From positions 167,672-231,671 of the forward strand of contig WELB01000045.1 of NCBI GenBank assembly GCA_009602725.1: DNA of 64,000 nucleotides, read 5' to 3'. Below, in pieces: positions 36,345 through 45,760 of the stretch; position 1 is the stretch's first letter; each line of letters begins with the position of its first letter. The position numbers were made by a program, and so were the translations under genes. Origin of the DNA: Spirogloea muscicola (lineage: Eukaryota > Streptophyta > Zygnematophyceae > Spirogloeales > Spirogloeaceae). The notes under the pieces were generated by a model, which worked only from the letters and a program-made list of their open reading frames with translations, searched no databases and was not told the origin of the DNA.

Positions 36345-36605
36345 ATGGCGGACGCGGCGCCGCGGGAGGACGCGGCGCCCGCCAAGAGGCCCCGCCGCCT
36401 CTCACGCCACGGCGACGGCGCCCGCAGGTGCGGCGGCGGCGTCGGCGGCGGCGGCTCGGCTGCTCGGCCTCATGCGCAGGCCCCGCCGCAGTGGCCTGAC
36501 ACCTGCGCAGCCGCAGTAGCGGCCCCAGAGCGGCGGCGGCGGCGGCGGCGGCGGAGGCGGAGGCGGAGCGCACCGGCCTCTTCTCCGGCGAGGTGCGGCG
36601 CCTTT

Positions 36606-36637
<32 letters not shown>

Positions 36638-38823
36638 TGCCGCTCGCGGTGTACAGGGGTCGGCTAACCCGCCAGCGCCGGGCCGGCGTCGGGCTGCTGG
36701 CCATGTTGCTGGCCATGTCACAGGCGCCTGCCGGGCTCCATTACTGGCACCCCAGTGGTGGCGGGGGCGTCGCGGCGCCCAGCTCCGCCGCCGCGTCCTG
36801 TGCGCTGCTGCCAGACCGTGCCTCGGTGCCGCCGCTGAGAAGGGGCGCCGAGGAGGGCCGCGACGAGGCTGGCGAGAGGACGTCGGAGGAGACGGAGACG
36901 GAGAGCGGCGCCGGGTGGGCGCAGCGGGAGGAGCGGGGCGAGGAGGAGGTGGGGAGCCGCCGGACGGATGCAGCAGCTCCGGCGCCGTTTCCCATGGCCG
37001 CCGACGCCGGCGCCGCCTGGGGGCCCCCCGTCAGGCTGCCGGTCCTGCCGAGCAGGGCGCAGGTGGGCGCCCACGTCGCCCACATGGGCGGCCGCTCGCN
37101 GGGCCGCGCGGCCCGGCGCCAACCCCGCCGGTTTCATGCCCATCCCGACGGTGGCGTTCGGCTCCCGGCCGTCGTCCGGCGCTGCCGCCCCGGCCATCGC
37201 CCCCGCGCCGCTGCCCACTGCGCTGTTCTATCAAGCCGGCGGTGCTGGCAGTCCCGCCATCAAAGACGAGCCATTGACAGTCGAGCTGGAAGATGGCCAT
37301 CGTGCTGCGACTCCGACCATGCGGCCAGTCACACCGCCCCCACCACCGCGGCACGCCGCCACCTCAGACGGCGCGCCCTCCATTCCGCCGCTGCCCAGCC
37401 TCGCGCACTTCTCGCCGTCGCTGGCCGGCTCGCCCGACCTCGTTCCCGTCCCGACCGCCCCGAGCAGGCAGGAGACGCCACCGCCGCAGCAGCCCGCGGT
37501 GCTGCGCGGATTGCTGCTGCCGTCCGGCTCACGAGGTGCGGCGCCGACCAGCGAGGGTGGCCGGCCGCACTCCCCAGGGCTCCTGGCCTTCCTCCCGCCT
37601 CTGCCGCTGCTGCCCATGAGCCGGCTTGCGGGCAACTCCCGAGCCTCGGAGGCCGTGCCGCGCGCCGACGACTCCATGGCTGCGGACGGCGCCAGGGCCA
37701 GCCCCGAGAGCGGTCCTGCTGACCAGTTGCTGCTGGGTGCAGCGGCGCGGCTGCCGCCTGCAACACTCACCGAGAAGATCAGGTGACACTCGCTCACTAT
37801 CACCACATTTCAGCAGCCAACTCGACATTCCTTGGAGCAAGTTAGTCAGACTTTATAGCTATCTAGTTTATTCATTCGAGGTGGTGCTCCACGTTGATTA
37901 CAAGGTCAGAGTGCTGGCTCCGCCCTTGGGTATTGTTCTGACGTCGGAGTCCAGGATCAGGTCATCTTGTATGGAGGGCAATTCAACGCTGCTGACTGGA
38001 TGACGTGGATACTGTTGTTTGACACAGGGTCCAACTGGAGGCTGTGTTCTCCTCCAACCACAGTCCATCGCGAGAGGCCCGCAAGGAGCTGGCTGTCAAG
38101 ACCGGCCTATCTGCAGACCAGATCGCGACGTGGTTTCAGAACCGGCGCATGCGTCTCAAGCGGTCCGAGGCCACTGACAGCGGCAGCTACGGGGGTGGGC
38201 CTGCTGCTCCCACCTTCTCTGCGCCGTCCCTCCCTGTGGCTAATAGCAGTTTGCAGGGTTGGACAGTACTGGGCACGCCGGCCACCTCGCCGCTGCCGCT
38301 TGCTGCACCCACGATGACACAGGTGCAGCTGGCAGCGGCGCTCGCTGCCAGCGAGTATGAGAAGGGCAGCCACTCTGGCACGTCCAGCATTCTGCACAAT
38401 CTGCCACCTCTGCCCTCGTTTGGCAGGCCTTCCAGCTCCACCACGCCGCCAACACATATGCAGCCCGCCACTGCTAAGTCTGAACCTGGGTTGAGCGTCA
38501 GCCAGCCAGCAATTGCAGTGGCCAATCTGGATGCTCTGATGGGATCAACGCCAGCGGCGCCTGCTGTGCCAGCTGCTGCGGACGGTCCCCTTGTGGCAGT
38601 GGTGGCCAGGAGGCAGCCAGCTGAGGAGGAGCCAACAGGGCCTGGCTCTGGAGCAGCACGTCCAATGATTGACTTGAACTTGGACAATTGTAGTGAGCAT
38701 GAGGAGTCGCCTCGGGCTCATCAATCACTGGATGGTGAAAGCCACCCCATCTTGTTAGGGACAGGTTCTGCTACGGCGTCTTCCAGTAGTCACTTGTTGC
38801 TGGCACCCTTGAGTACAACATGA
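36345..38823 (+). CDS. Homeodomain transcription factor with long low-complexity N terminus
   Basis: Nuclear DNA-binding protein. The last exon 38028-38823 (TGA) joins an exon ending at 37782 in frame, giving LTEKIRVQLEAVFSS then SREARKELAVKTGLSADQIA and TWFQNRRMRLKR. The W-F-Q-N-R-R recognition helix is intact. The exon covers helices 1-3, but the very N-terminal arm is not basic as in most classes. Upstream is Pro/Ala/Ser-rich (PPPPPRHAATSDGAPS). The proposed start is ATG 36345 (MADAAPREDAAPAKRPRRLS, with a K-R-P-R-R nuclear signal). Small introns over 36428-36528 and about 36580-36720 would bridge frames through GCG repeats; this part is tentative. The C terminus contains PMIDLNLDN, which resembles the plant EAR repression motif (D-L-N-L). 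A lone N at 37100 coincides with a frame change. I cannot assign a plant homeobox class. Confidence 0.82.
36530..36655. repeat. GCG/GCC trinucleotide repeats
   Basis: Runs of GCG at about 36530-36560 and of GCC at about 36605-36650 inside the first part of the homeobox gene. They encode Ala or Arg runs in different frames and make exon prediction and assembly unreliable here. Confidence 0.9.
37100..37100. other. Single N at a reading-frame change
   Basis: Upstream the plausible frame reads RLPVLPSRAQVGAHVAHMGG. Downstream the frame that joins the homeodomain reads PGANPAGFMPIPTVAFGS. They differ by one, as at 18887. Confidence 0.65.
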
Positions 38824-39570
38824 ATGCCAGTTGAAATTATTGGCCACCTGTTGCGGACCTTTTCATAGTATGAGAGCACAATCTTGTCACATGGATTGTT
38901 GCGATTGAAAGTGCGTCGGGTGTTGAGAAATGGCCACTATGACATTACGCTAAGAGTGATCTGGCTAGCAAAGCAACCCAGGTTCACATCTGCTCATGTT
39001 CAGCCAGATCATGTTCAGCCAGATCAGTCAACTGTGAAGGTAGTACATGGATTAGTGCATCTGACTTCTGCAGAACCGGATTCAGGCTACGCTTCTGGCA
39101 TATTACAATGCACAACGACGCACTAGAGTAGACAAGCCAAAAGCAGTTCACAACAAGGAGCCTTATTCACAAGAGCGGCAGATACTTGTAAAGCCAAATG
39201 TAGGAGGCAAGCGGTTCTGGCAAACAGCACACTGAAACTTCCATCGACCTGAGCAGACTGACTGTCTGTCTACCGATGCAAGACCCCTTTTATCAACACC
39301 CCTATCACCGTACACACCATCGACTGCTGTGGATCATACACATGCTTGAGGCTCGATGCACAGTTGCTCTAAATACGATATATTCTTATATACAGGTAGT
39401 AATGCCCTCCTCTGCTCATGGCCGGCAGCCGCAAGGCGACTCAGCATCGGCCTAATCAATGTGCTCCAGGTGCTGGCTACTGGCCAGCACCAAAAGAATG
39501 GAGTCAGCACTGGCAAAAGTTCTGAGCCCGCAGGGCTCCTAGGCGGGTTGGTCAATTCAACGGATGGCTC
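38824..39570. other. Gap between two convergent genes
   Basis: 3' flanks of the homeobox gene and of the minus-strand gene at 39571. Contains a short direct repeat (CATGTTCAGCCAGAT twice at about 38995-39025). No other feature seen. Confidence 0.5.
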
Positions 39571-40488
39571 TCAGGAGCTCTTAGCTGACAGCGCAGGCAC
39601 CCGGTTGGCCGATCGGGGCCATGCGCACCGCGGCCCCATGGGCACTGATGTCAGATCGGCCTCCATGCCGCCAACCGGGGAGGGCGTGCTACGGGCGCGC
39701 GGCCACGCGCAGCGGGAGGCACTTGGGGCCGAAGCGCTCTCGTCTGCGGAAAGCGAGTCACTCCGCGACGCCGCCACAGCTGGGGCGGCAGTCGCTGCCG
39801 AGGCCTGCCTGGGCCACGAGCAGCGGGCCACCGGAGCCTCGGCACTGGCGAGAGGGAAGGCGAGAGCGGCCTGCGCAGGCTCCCTGGCTGCAAGAGGGGT
39901 GGCGACAGCGGAGCTGGCAGTGGCGCGCGGCCAGGCGCAGCGGGCGGCGAACTCCCCGGCAGGCACAGACTTCGAGGGAGTGGACACCCGCGGCCACGCT
40001 GAGCGCGGCCCGAGCGGGATGGGCTCTGCTTCCACCGGAACGGGCAGCGTGGTGGTCGTCGTCTCCCCGCCCTCCACCTCTTGCACCACGCCGCCCGGGA
40101 AGAGGTTCCAGCCGAGGCGGGGCGTCCAGTCGAGCCGCGGCCACTGCTGGACGGCGAGCTTCGCCAGGTCGTCGACGGCGCTCAGGGCCGACTCCACGGG
40201 GCTCCGCCGGAGCTCCTCCTTGGCGAGGAGGGGCAGGCAGTCGTTGCCGCTGCAGGCTTCGGCAGCGGGCGGCCGCTCCTGGACGGACGAGGCCTCCCGC
40301 CGCTGCGCCGCAGGCCGGTGGTGGACGGAGCGCGGGGCTGCGAAGAGCGGCTGGACCCCAGAGGAGCGCAGGGGCGCGCTCGAGAGCTGCCGCGGTGTGG
40401 CGTCGGCGTGCCCCTTCTCGGCACAACGGGCGCCGGCCGCGGCGGCAATCACGGAGGCCGCCCGCGCGGCGCCGCACACGGCAGCCAT
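39571..40488 (-). CDS. Unknown protein with five R-[CS]-[AS]-W-P-R repeats
   Basis: 305-codon frame from ATG 40488 to TGA at 39571. I do not recognise the family. The first 100 residues are Ala/Arg-rich and could be an organelle leader. Residues 95-135 form a less biased block, SPVESALSAVDDLAKLAV then QQWPRLDWTPRLGWNLFPGG, with four Trp. The second half has the six-residue motif at 162, 183, 222, 259 and 287, spaced 21, 39, 37 and 28 residues apart by Ala/Ser/Pro linkers. Between repeats, codons for R, A and P differ mostly at third positions (CGG/CGC, GCA/GCG/GCC, CCC/CCG) while TGG and TGC hold, which favours this frame over the 492-codon plus-strand frame. Further exons on either side are possible. 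Upstream lies a GCG repeat. Confidence 0.55.
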   Translation of the reverse strand: MAAVCGAARAASVIAAAAGARCAEKGHADATPRQLSSAPLRSSGVQPLFAAPRSVHHRPAAQRREASSVQERPPAAEACSGNDCLPLLAKEELRRSPVESALSAVDDLAKLAVQQWPRLDWTPRLGWNLFPGGVVQEVEGGETTTTTLPVPVEAEPIPLGPRSAWPRVSTPSKSVPAGEFAARCAWPRATASSAVATPLAAREPAQAALAFPLASAEAPVARCSWPRQASAATAAPAVAASRSDSLSADESASAPSASRCAWPRARSTPSPVGGMEADLTSVPMGPRCAWPRSANRVPALSAKSS

Positions 40489-40669
40489 GGCTCGGCAGCG
40501 AGCCCCCCGGAAGGCGGGAGATGTGGGCGGCAGCGGCGGTGGCGGCTTGCGCCGGCTGGAGAGAACAGAGGAGTCCAAGCGGGCTTGGCGAACGGAAAGC
40601 GTGAAGGAGATAACACGGCGGCGGCGGCGGCGGCGACGGGCTTCGCGGCTTCGCGGCTTCGCGGCGAAA

Positions 40670-40701
<32 letters not shown>

Positions 40702-41399
40702 TGCGGCAGCGGCCGCCCGGAAGCTCGAGCTCTGGCTGTGGAGGTGGGAATGGAGGCCGGGGGGGAGTTCTCCTAGGGGGTGGNAGGGAGGGGGGGGGGC
40801 TGGACCACCTGCGGCGCCGCCGTGGGGGGGGTAAGTCGGCGGTGTGGATGGCCTTCCTCTGCGGGTTAGAGCCACCCGCAGTGCGGGCGACACCCCGTGG
40901 GACGCCCCGGCCAACCACAGTGGCAAACGGCCGCGTTAGGCGAGAGCGCGCTTTTATCAACCCCCCCCGACGCGCGACCCCGCAGAGGACGGCCTGCGGG
41001 GCGAGGATCATTGCCGGGCGCGCCCTGCATGACCGCGGCGCCGGGGGCCAAACGCCGGGCAGCTCCTCCTCACCCACGGCTGCTTACCTACACTCTAGAG
41101 CTTCTCTCCCGTGGACACAGGCCGCCTGTAGCTCCACTACCCTGCAAGCGGCTTGGCCCCCGGTGCGACCCGAGGGGGACCACCAAGGTACGTGGCGGCC
41201 TCTCCGCGTCCGCCGGGCCCCTGAGCCTTATCCGCGGGCGTGGGATCCACGTCAGGGATCCGCGCCGCGGCGGGCGGGGGGTGGCGGGGCCAGTTGGCGC
41301 CGCGCGGCCCAATGGCCGACCGCACCGCCCCGTCAGCGCCGCGTCCGCTGGCGCTGCGCCGGCGCCGCCCACCACCCGGCTTTCCGGAGGCCGCCCGCG
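40489..41399. other. GC-rich region with CGG repeats and one N
   Basis: 40615-40725 is a CGG/GCG microsatellite, with a lone N at 40784 near G-runs. The rest is GC-rich with long open frames on both strands that look compositional. It probably includes the promoter of the minus-strand gene at 40488. No recognisable gene. Confidence 0.45.
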
Positions 41400-41790
41400 G
41401 CCATTCGTTAGTGGCCCTTGCTTGGGAAAGCCACTTTCTTGCTTCTCTTTTGGGCTGGCCTCTCACAGCCATCGCCTTCCTTTGAGATGGGCGAGCCCCT
41501 TTCTCTTCGAGAGAGCTGACTGGCACGGCATCGGACTCCGTTCAGATAATGTTCAACAGGTTCATGCGCCGGCCTTTGACAGCCCTCGCCACTCTGGGAG
41601 GCCATCATTGTATTTGGGGCCTGGCCTTGGGGCTGGCCTTTCACACCCATCGCCTTCTCCTCTCTTCATGCGCTCCGCGCGCCTTCTCTCGTGTGAAAGT
41701 AGTCTCCCAAATCTTGTTCATTCTCCTTCTGCCTGGCCATTCACAGCCATCGCCCCCCAAAACAAGAGCTGTTCCTTTTTTTTTTTTTTG
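41400..41790 (+). repeat. Hairpin-unit repeats from LINE tails
   Basis: Three or four units with the core GGGCTGGCCTCTCACAGCCA (41453), GGGGCTGGCCTTTCACACCC (41632) and CTGGCCATTCACAGCCA (41732), each followed by TCGCC and preceded by TTCTTTT-like or GTTCATTC sequence. Followed by a 14-T run at about 41777. Confidence 0.7.
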
Positions 41791-42084
41791 AGCCCGACGC
41801 CGCGGGGCTTTCGCAAAAGCGCCGCAGCCCGACGAAGCCCCACGCCGGGGAGGACACCACGTGGCAAGCGACCCGTCCCGGGGGCGCGGGAGGCGCGTCG
41901 CGGCCATTGGCTGCAACGACACGTGTCCCTAGACAACGGGAGCCCGATCCTTCCCGAGAGGGGGGGGGCGTGCCGCGATTCCTGGGCCGGACGGCGGATG
42001 CGCCCCCCCCCCCCGGACCGCACATCCGACGGCTCCTGGCCGGTGCCCACCAGCAACAAGACTCTTCCAGTATGTAGAGATAAG
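41791..42084. other. GC-rich stretch, unrecognised
   Basis: Contains runs of G and C (about 41962 and 42005). Resembles part of the GC-rich repeat at 54225-54420 and 61440-61640 only loosely. No gene seen. Confidence 0.3.
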
Positions 42085-42450
42085 GAAGTGGCGCTCTCAG
42101 AAAGAAGAAAGGGCTCGCCCATTGAGGATAGGGGCTGGACAAGCCAGCCCAAAAAAGAATGAACAAAGAACGAGAAGGGGGCCAGAGGAAGCCAGAGGAA
42201 GCGCTAAGAAACCAAAGCACACAAAGAAAGAAAGCAGCTACAAATTACTCAGTAACCCAGGGGGCAAGGGCTGTGAACAGGTACTCTTCCAGTAGAGAGA
42301 AGGCGCGCGGGGCGCATGAATTGAAAGGGAGGACCAATTCAAGCCAATACATTGTTCAGGCAGAGTCGAGTGCAGACTAAACAAGGCTACATAATACGGA
42401 GACAGTAGAGGGCGATGGCTGAGACTGGCCAGCCCAGGAAACGATGGACA
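42085..42450 (-). repeat. LINE 3' tails D, C and a hairpin unit in a row
   Basis: 42105-42260 is the reverse D tail (GGGCTCGCCCATTGAGGATA, GGGGCTGGACAAGCCAGCCC, AACCAAAGCACACAAAGAAA). 42290-42400 is the reverse C tail ending with ACATAATACGGAGAC. 42405-42450 is a reverse hairpin unit (GGCGATGGCTGAGACTGGCC). Confidence 0.8.
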
Positions 42451-42539
42451 AATGCCCACGAGCTGTGGCCCACAGCCACTGCGTCACAGCCATTGCCTTA
42501 CACTGGAAGAAGCTGTTACATGTGGCCCGGAACACTAGC

Positions 42540-44320
42540 TGCCCCTTGGACCTTGTCCATTCCTTCTGGGCTGGACTTTACTAATTGACCAGCTTTCGCG
42601 GTACTTGCTTAATTTGTGTATTCCAGCCTTTTCGGCCTTGAGACCTTGTCCACTCTTTTCAGCACATCCTTCTTTCAGGGCGACGCTTTTCCGCCCATCT
42701 AAGTTATTCTGACTTGCAATTACTGACTAGAGGTTATTGAGATCGCACTTGCTGACGTCTTGAAGACTAGCTTTTTGCAGCTTTTCCGGCAGCTAGTCTG
42801 TCGGATCTGCGGCTCCTCACTCGTAACTACTGAGTGATCCATCCTCCCCCTGTGCTGACATGACATCTTCAGGCCCCTCTGTAGCTGCTAACCGCTTGTT
42901 GGCCCCTCCGAACCCTTGTCAATTCTTTTTGGGCTGGCTTATCACAGCCCTTGCCCCCATTTCGAGTGCCACTTCTTCTTTTTTGCGCCATCCGGCCCTT
43001 TCAGACCTTGTCCATTCCGTTGGGCTGGCTTCTCACAGTCATTGCTGTGAATATGGAAGAGCTATTTTCTTTTCGGGCTGACTTTTCACAGCCCTCGCGC
43101 CCTTTCTTGGATGAGCTTGCTTGTTTCACAGCCTTCCGCCTCTTTGGAAAGCCAATTTCTTTCCCACGTTTTCCCGGCTTCTTTCGCCTTGCGACGCCGG
43201 GTACCGTGCGGTCGTGGAAGTGAACAACATCATGCCTATCACCACGAATGCGAATGCGTTTGGCCATCTCGTTGCAGCGGTCCCTTGCATTCGCGGTTCA
43301 CTTGCGCGCAGGCCGAGCTTTTGGCGGCGGCCTCCGGCTTCCGTCAGGGCGACGTCTTTCCGCCGGCTAGCTACTCAGACTTGCATCTCCTGACTAGAGG
43401 TTACTGAGCGTCCCCTGGATGATGTCTTCGTCCTAGTCGTTCGCACTCCGGCTCCTTCAGACCTTGTCCATTCCTTTGGGCTGGCCTTTCCCAGCCACCA
43501 GTCAATCTGGCCGCGCTTTCTTTCTATCACCACGGATGCCCTTGGACTTCATCATCGCCGCACACTTGACATTGTCGGCGTGCAACCTGGTGGAGGAACA
43601 CGGGCCATGGTCGATGTCGTTGTTACGGAGGCGTATAAAGGTCCAGCATCGACTCACATCGCTGGCCACGCAGTGGGCGGTGCAGAACAAAGAAAGCTGC
43701 AGCAGTACTCCGATTACCCCCAATGCGATCAGCTCCTGCCTGCGGCAGTTGACATCTTTGGCTGTCTGGGTCCTCGCTTCCACACTCTCCTTCAGAATAT
43801 TGCCAATATAGGCTATGCACGACGTGCAGATGTGTTTCCGGCTGAGATGGGCTTGCCAACTGCATATTTGTCGTTCTTGCGACGACGCGTTTCGGCCTGT
43901 TGCAGCGTGCTCAGGCTAATGCTTTGCACCAGAAAGCTGGGCGAGCTCTAGTTGGTGGCAGAAGGGCTCCGTATCTGACATCTAGTATTCAGGCATCGAT
44001 TAGCGATTTATGTTTTGACCCGTGGTTACTGAGCGGGTCAATCTGCTGTAGGTTATGTAGGTCTACAGATGTGCTTGCCTTTGTACTTGGCCATTTGGCC
44101 TTCATTTGTTTCAAATACACGAATTTTTTTGTCGCCTGGCCGTGCTCTCGTTGCAGCCTCTGGGCTTTCGTCAAGGGGATACTTTTCCGGCAGCTAGTCT
44201 GTCGGATTTGGGGCTCCTTACTCGTAGCTACTGAGTGGTCAATTTTCCACCCGTTCCGAAATGGCATTTTCAGGCCCGTCATGTGCTCACTCGTGTATAT
44301 GCTGCCTCTTTGCCAAGAGC
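42540..44320 (+). mobile_element. Array of LINE 3' ends, several subfamilies, same orientation
   Basis: Successive pieces: protein end SYSDLQLLTRGY-stop (about 42700-42735), SLSDLRLLTRNY-stop (about 42792-42832), hairpin units at about 42925, 43018 and 43073, a coding piece AGYRAVVEV-NNIMPITTNA (about 43190-43250), SYSDLHLLTRGY-stop (43370-43407), another hairpin unit (43480), a longer coding block from the nuclease motif to the C terminus (43550-44030: DIVGVQPGGG, VDVVVTEAYK, LLPAAVDIFGCLGPRFHTLL), its B-type 3' UTR (to 44135), and SLSDLGLLTRSY-stop (about 44190-44232). All pieces are 5' truncated and some are interrupted by others. Confidence 0.8.
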
Positions 44321-44929
44321 TTCGCTTTATGTAGCACCATTTTTTGCACTACATAATTGTTTTCAAATGCGTGATAGCTCGGCTTTTCTCGATTCATGTT
44401 ATGCGCAACGTGCCATTCTGTATGCAAGGTGCTCGTTGCATTACGATGCTGTATGCCACTGCTTCGCCTTTTCCGCATTTCAATGAGGCTTTATTCCTCA
44501 ACTCACCCTCATCTCATTACCATGCATTGTTTTCCAATCGGTAAAACGTAGCTCTCTCCCCAACACTCACTTCAGAGGCTTTTCTATACTCCCCTTTGGT
44601 TGGCTGCTCCATGCCATGAAGCCCTTCAAGGGAAGTCTTCTTCTGGAACAAGGTGATGTAGAGCATGATAATCTGAAGACACCTGTCCTTGCAGAAAAAT
44701 TGCTTGCCTGTATGTAGGACTTTGCACCTAATCATAAGGATTTGATGGTCGAGTTTACAATCTCACTTGTCAATCCGCAATCTACAATTCCGGCTTTGCA
44801 AAGTGGCCCTTCTGCAGCAAGCCTCCTCTTGTGCTCGTTAAGTAGTCGCGCTTACTACTCACCTTGAAGGAATTGCTATGCTGCACCTGATGTACCCCCA
44901 ATGATATTCTGGCTGGTATATTACCCTAA
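44321..44929. other. Unrecognised intergenic sequence
   Basis: AT-richer than its surroundings. A minus-strand frame at 44517-44735 (72 codons) has no family I can name. No tail or RNA gene seen. Confidence 0.3.
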
Positions 44930-45520
44930 GAAGAGGGAGGCCAAATCAAGCCAACACACTGTTCCGGCCAAAGCTAATGAAAAGAACGGGTCTACACAAA
45001 GCGACGCCCTGAGCTAAAGGAAATGAGCTCTTCAAACGTGGGCCGGGGCTGTGAATGGCCAGCCCTAGGGGAATAAGGTGACTGCCAGACACTCGAGAAA
45101 AGGGGGACTTGAGTACCCACTTCCAGGACCCTAGCCTCTCTGATTTGCGGCTGCTTAGCAGGGGTTACTGAGTGATCTGTAGCTGCTTTCTTTCTTTGTG
45201 TGCTTTGGTTTCTTAGCGCTTCCTCTGGTTTCCTCTGGCCCCCTTCTCGTTCTTTGTTCATTCTTTCTTGGGCTGGCTTGTCCAGCCCCTATCCTCAATG
45301 GGCGAGCCCTTTCTTTCCTACTTGAGTACCGACGATGCCCCGACAGGCGAACATGGAGAGCCGGACACCAGCAGAAAAACCAGTGGCCTGACTTCAGAAA
45401 ATACATGAGAAGGCTGCGTGCCCAGCTCGGGAAGAGAGGAGGCGCGCGGAGAAGGCGCGCGGAGCGAATGAAATGAAAGGGAGGCCAAGTCATGCCAATA
45501 CATTGTTCAGGCAGAATCTA
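44930..45520. repeat. LINE 3' tails in alternating orientation
   Basis: 44930-45110 (-): hairpin unit and C-like end (GGCTGTGAATGGCCAGCCCT, AAGCCAACACACTGTTC). 45110-45330 (+): D tail with its coding end and GGGCTGGCTTGTCCAGCCCC hairpin. 45425-45520 (-): C tail (GGAGGCGCGCGGAGAAGGCG, AAGTCATGCCAATACATTGT). The last ends about 240 bases before the EMC5 start. Confidence 0.75.
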
Positions 45521-45678
45521 GTTGCTCTGGGGAAGGAGAAGCGCGCGGCTGCTAGATTGTGAAGGGGCGGCCGTGAAAGCTCAGCCGAGCGGACACAACA
45601 TCTGAATATTGGGAAAACGTGGAACCGTGAAAGCGTGGGTCGCCTCCCTGCAGGCAGCCGGGCTGCCCTAAGCCCTGA

Positions 45679-45695
45679 CCCTAAACCCTAAACCC
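45679..45695. promoter_or_regulatory. CCCTAAA telomere-type repeat / telo-box
   Basis: CCCTAAACCCTAAACCC, preceded by a near-unit CCCTGA, 66 bases upstream of the EMC5 ATG. In land plants AAACCCTAA boxes are promoter elements. Here it could be that, or a short interstitial telomeric scar. Confidence 0.55.
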
Positions 45696-45760
45696 GCAGC
45701 CCCCGAGCGGAGGAAGGCGAGGCGTGGACGCCGCCGCGCACGGCGCCGCACCCGGCGGCG

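Noticed and set aside
39356-40834. 492-codon plus-strand frame with R-G-H-A-Q-R repeats
   Set aside because: The repeats are the antisense image of the R-C-A-W-P-R motif; substitutions between copies are mostly silent only in the minus-strand frame.
39758-41077. 439-codon minus-strand frame
   Set aside because: GC-driven frame over CGG repeats and an N base; it overlaps the better supported minus-strand frame starting at 40488.
40897-42162. 421-codon plus-strand frame
   Set aside because: It runs through hairpin units and LINE tails in GC-rich DNA; no domain and no splice logic.
42540-43530. Hairpin repeats as a CRISPR array
   Set aside because: Units are of uneven spacing, diverged, associated with LINE coding ends, and the genome is eukaryotic; there are no cas genes.
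44517-44735. 72-codon minus-strand frame
   Set aside because: Reads like protein in places, but no family, no splice partners and no start context; left as unrecognised.
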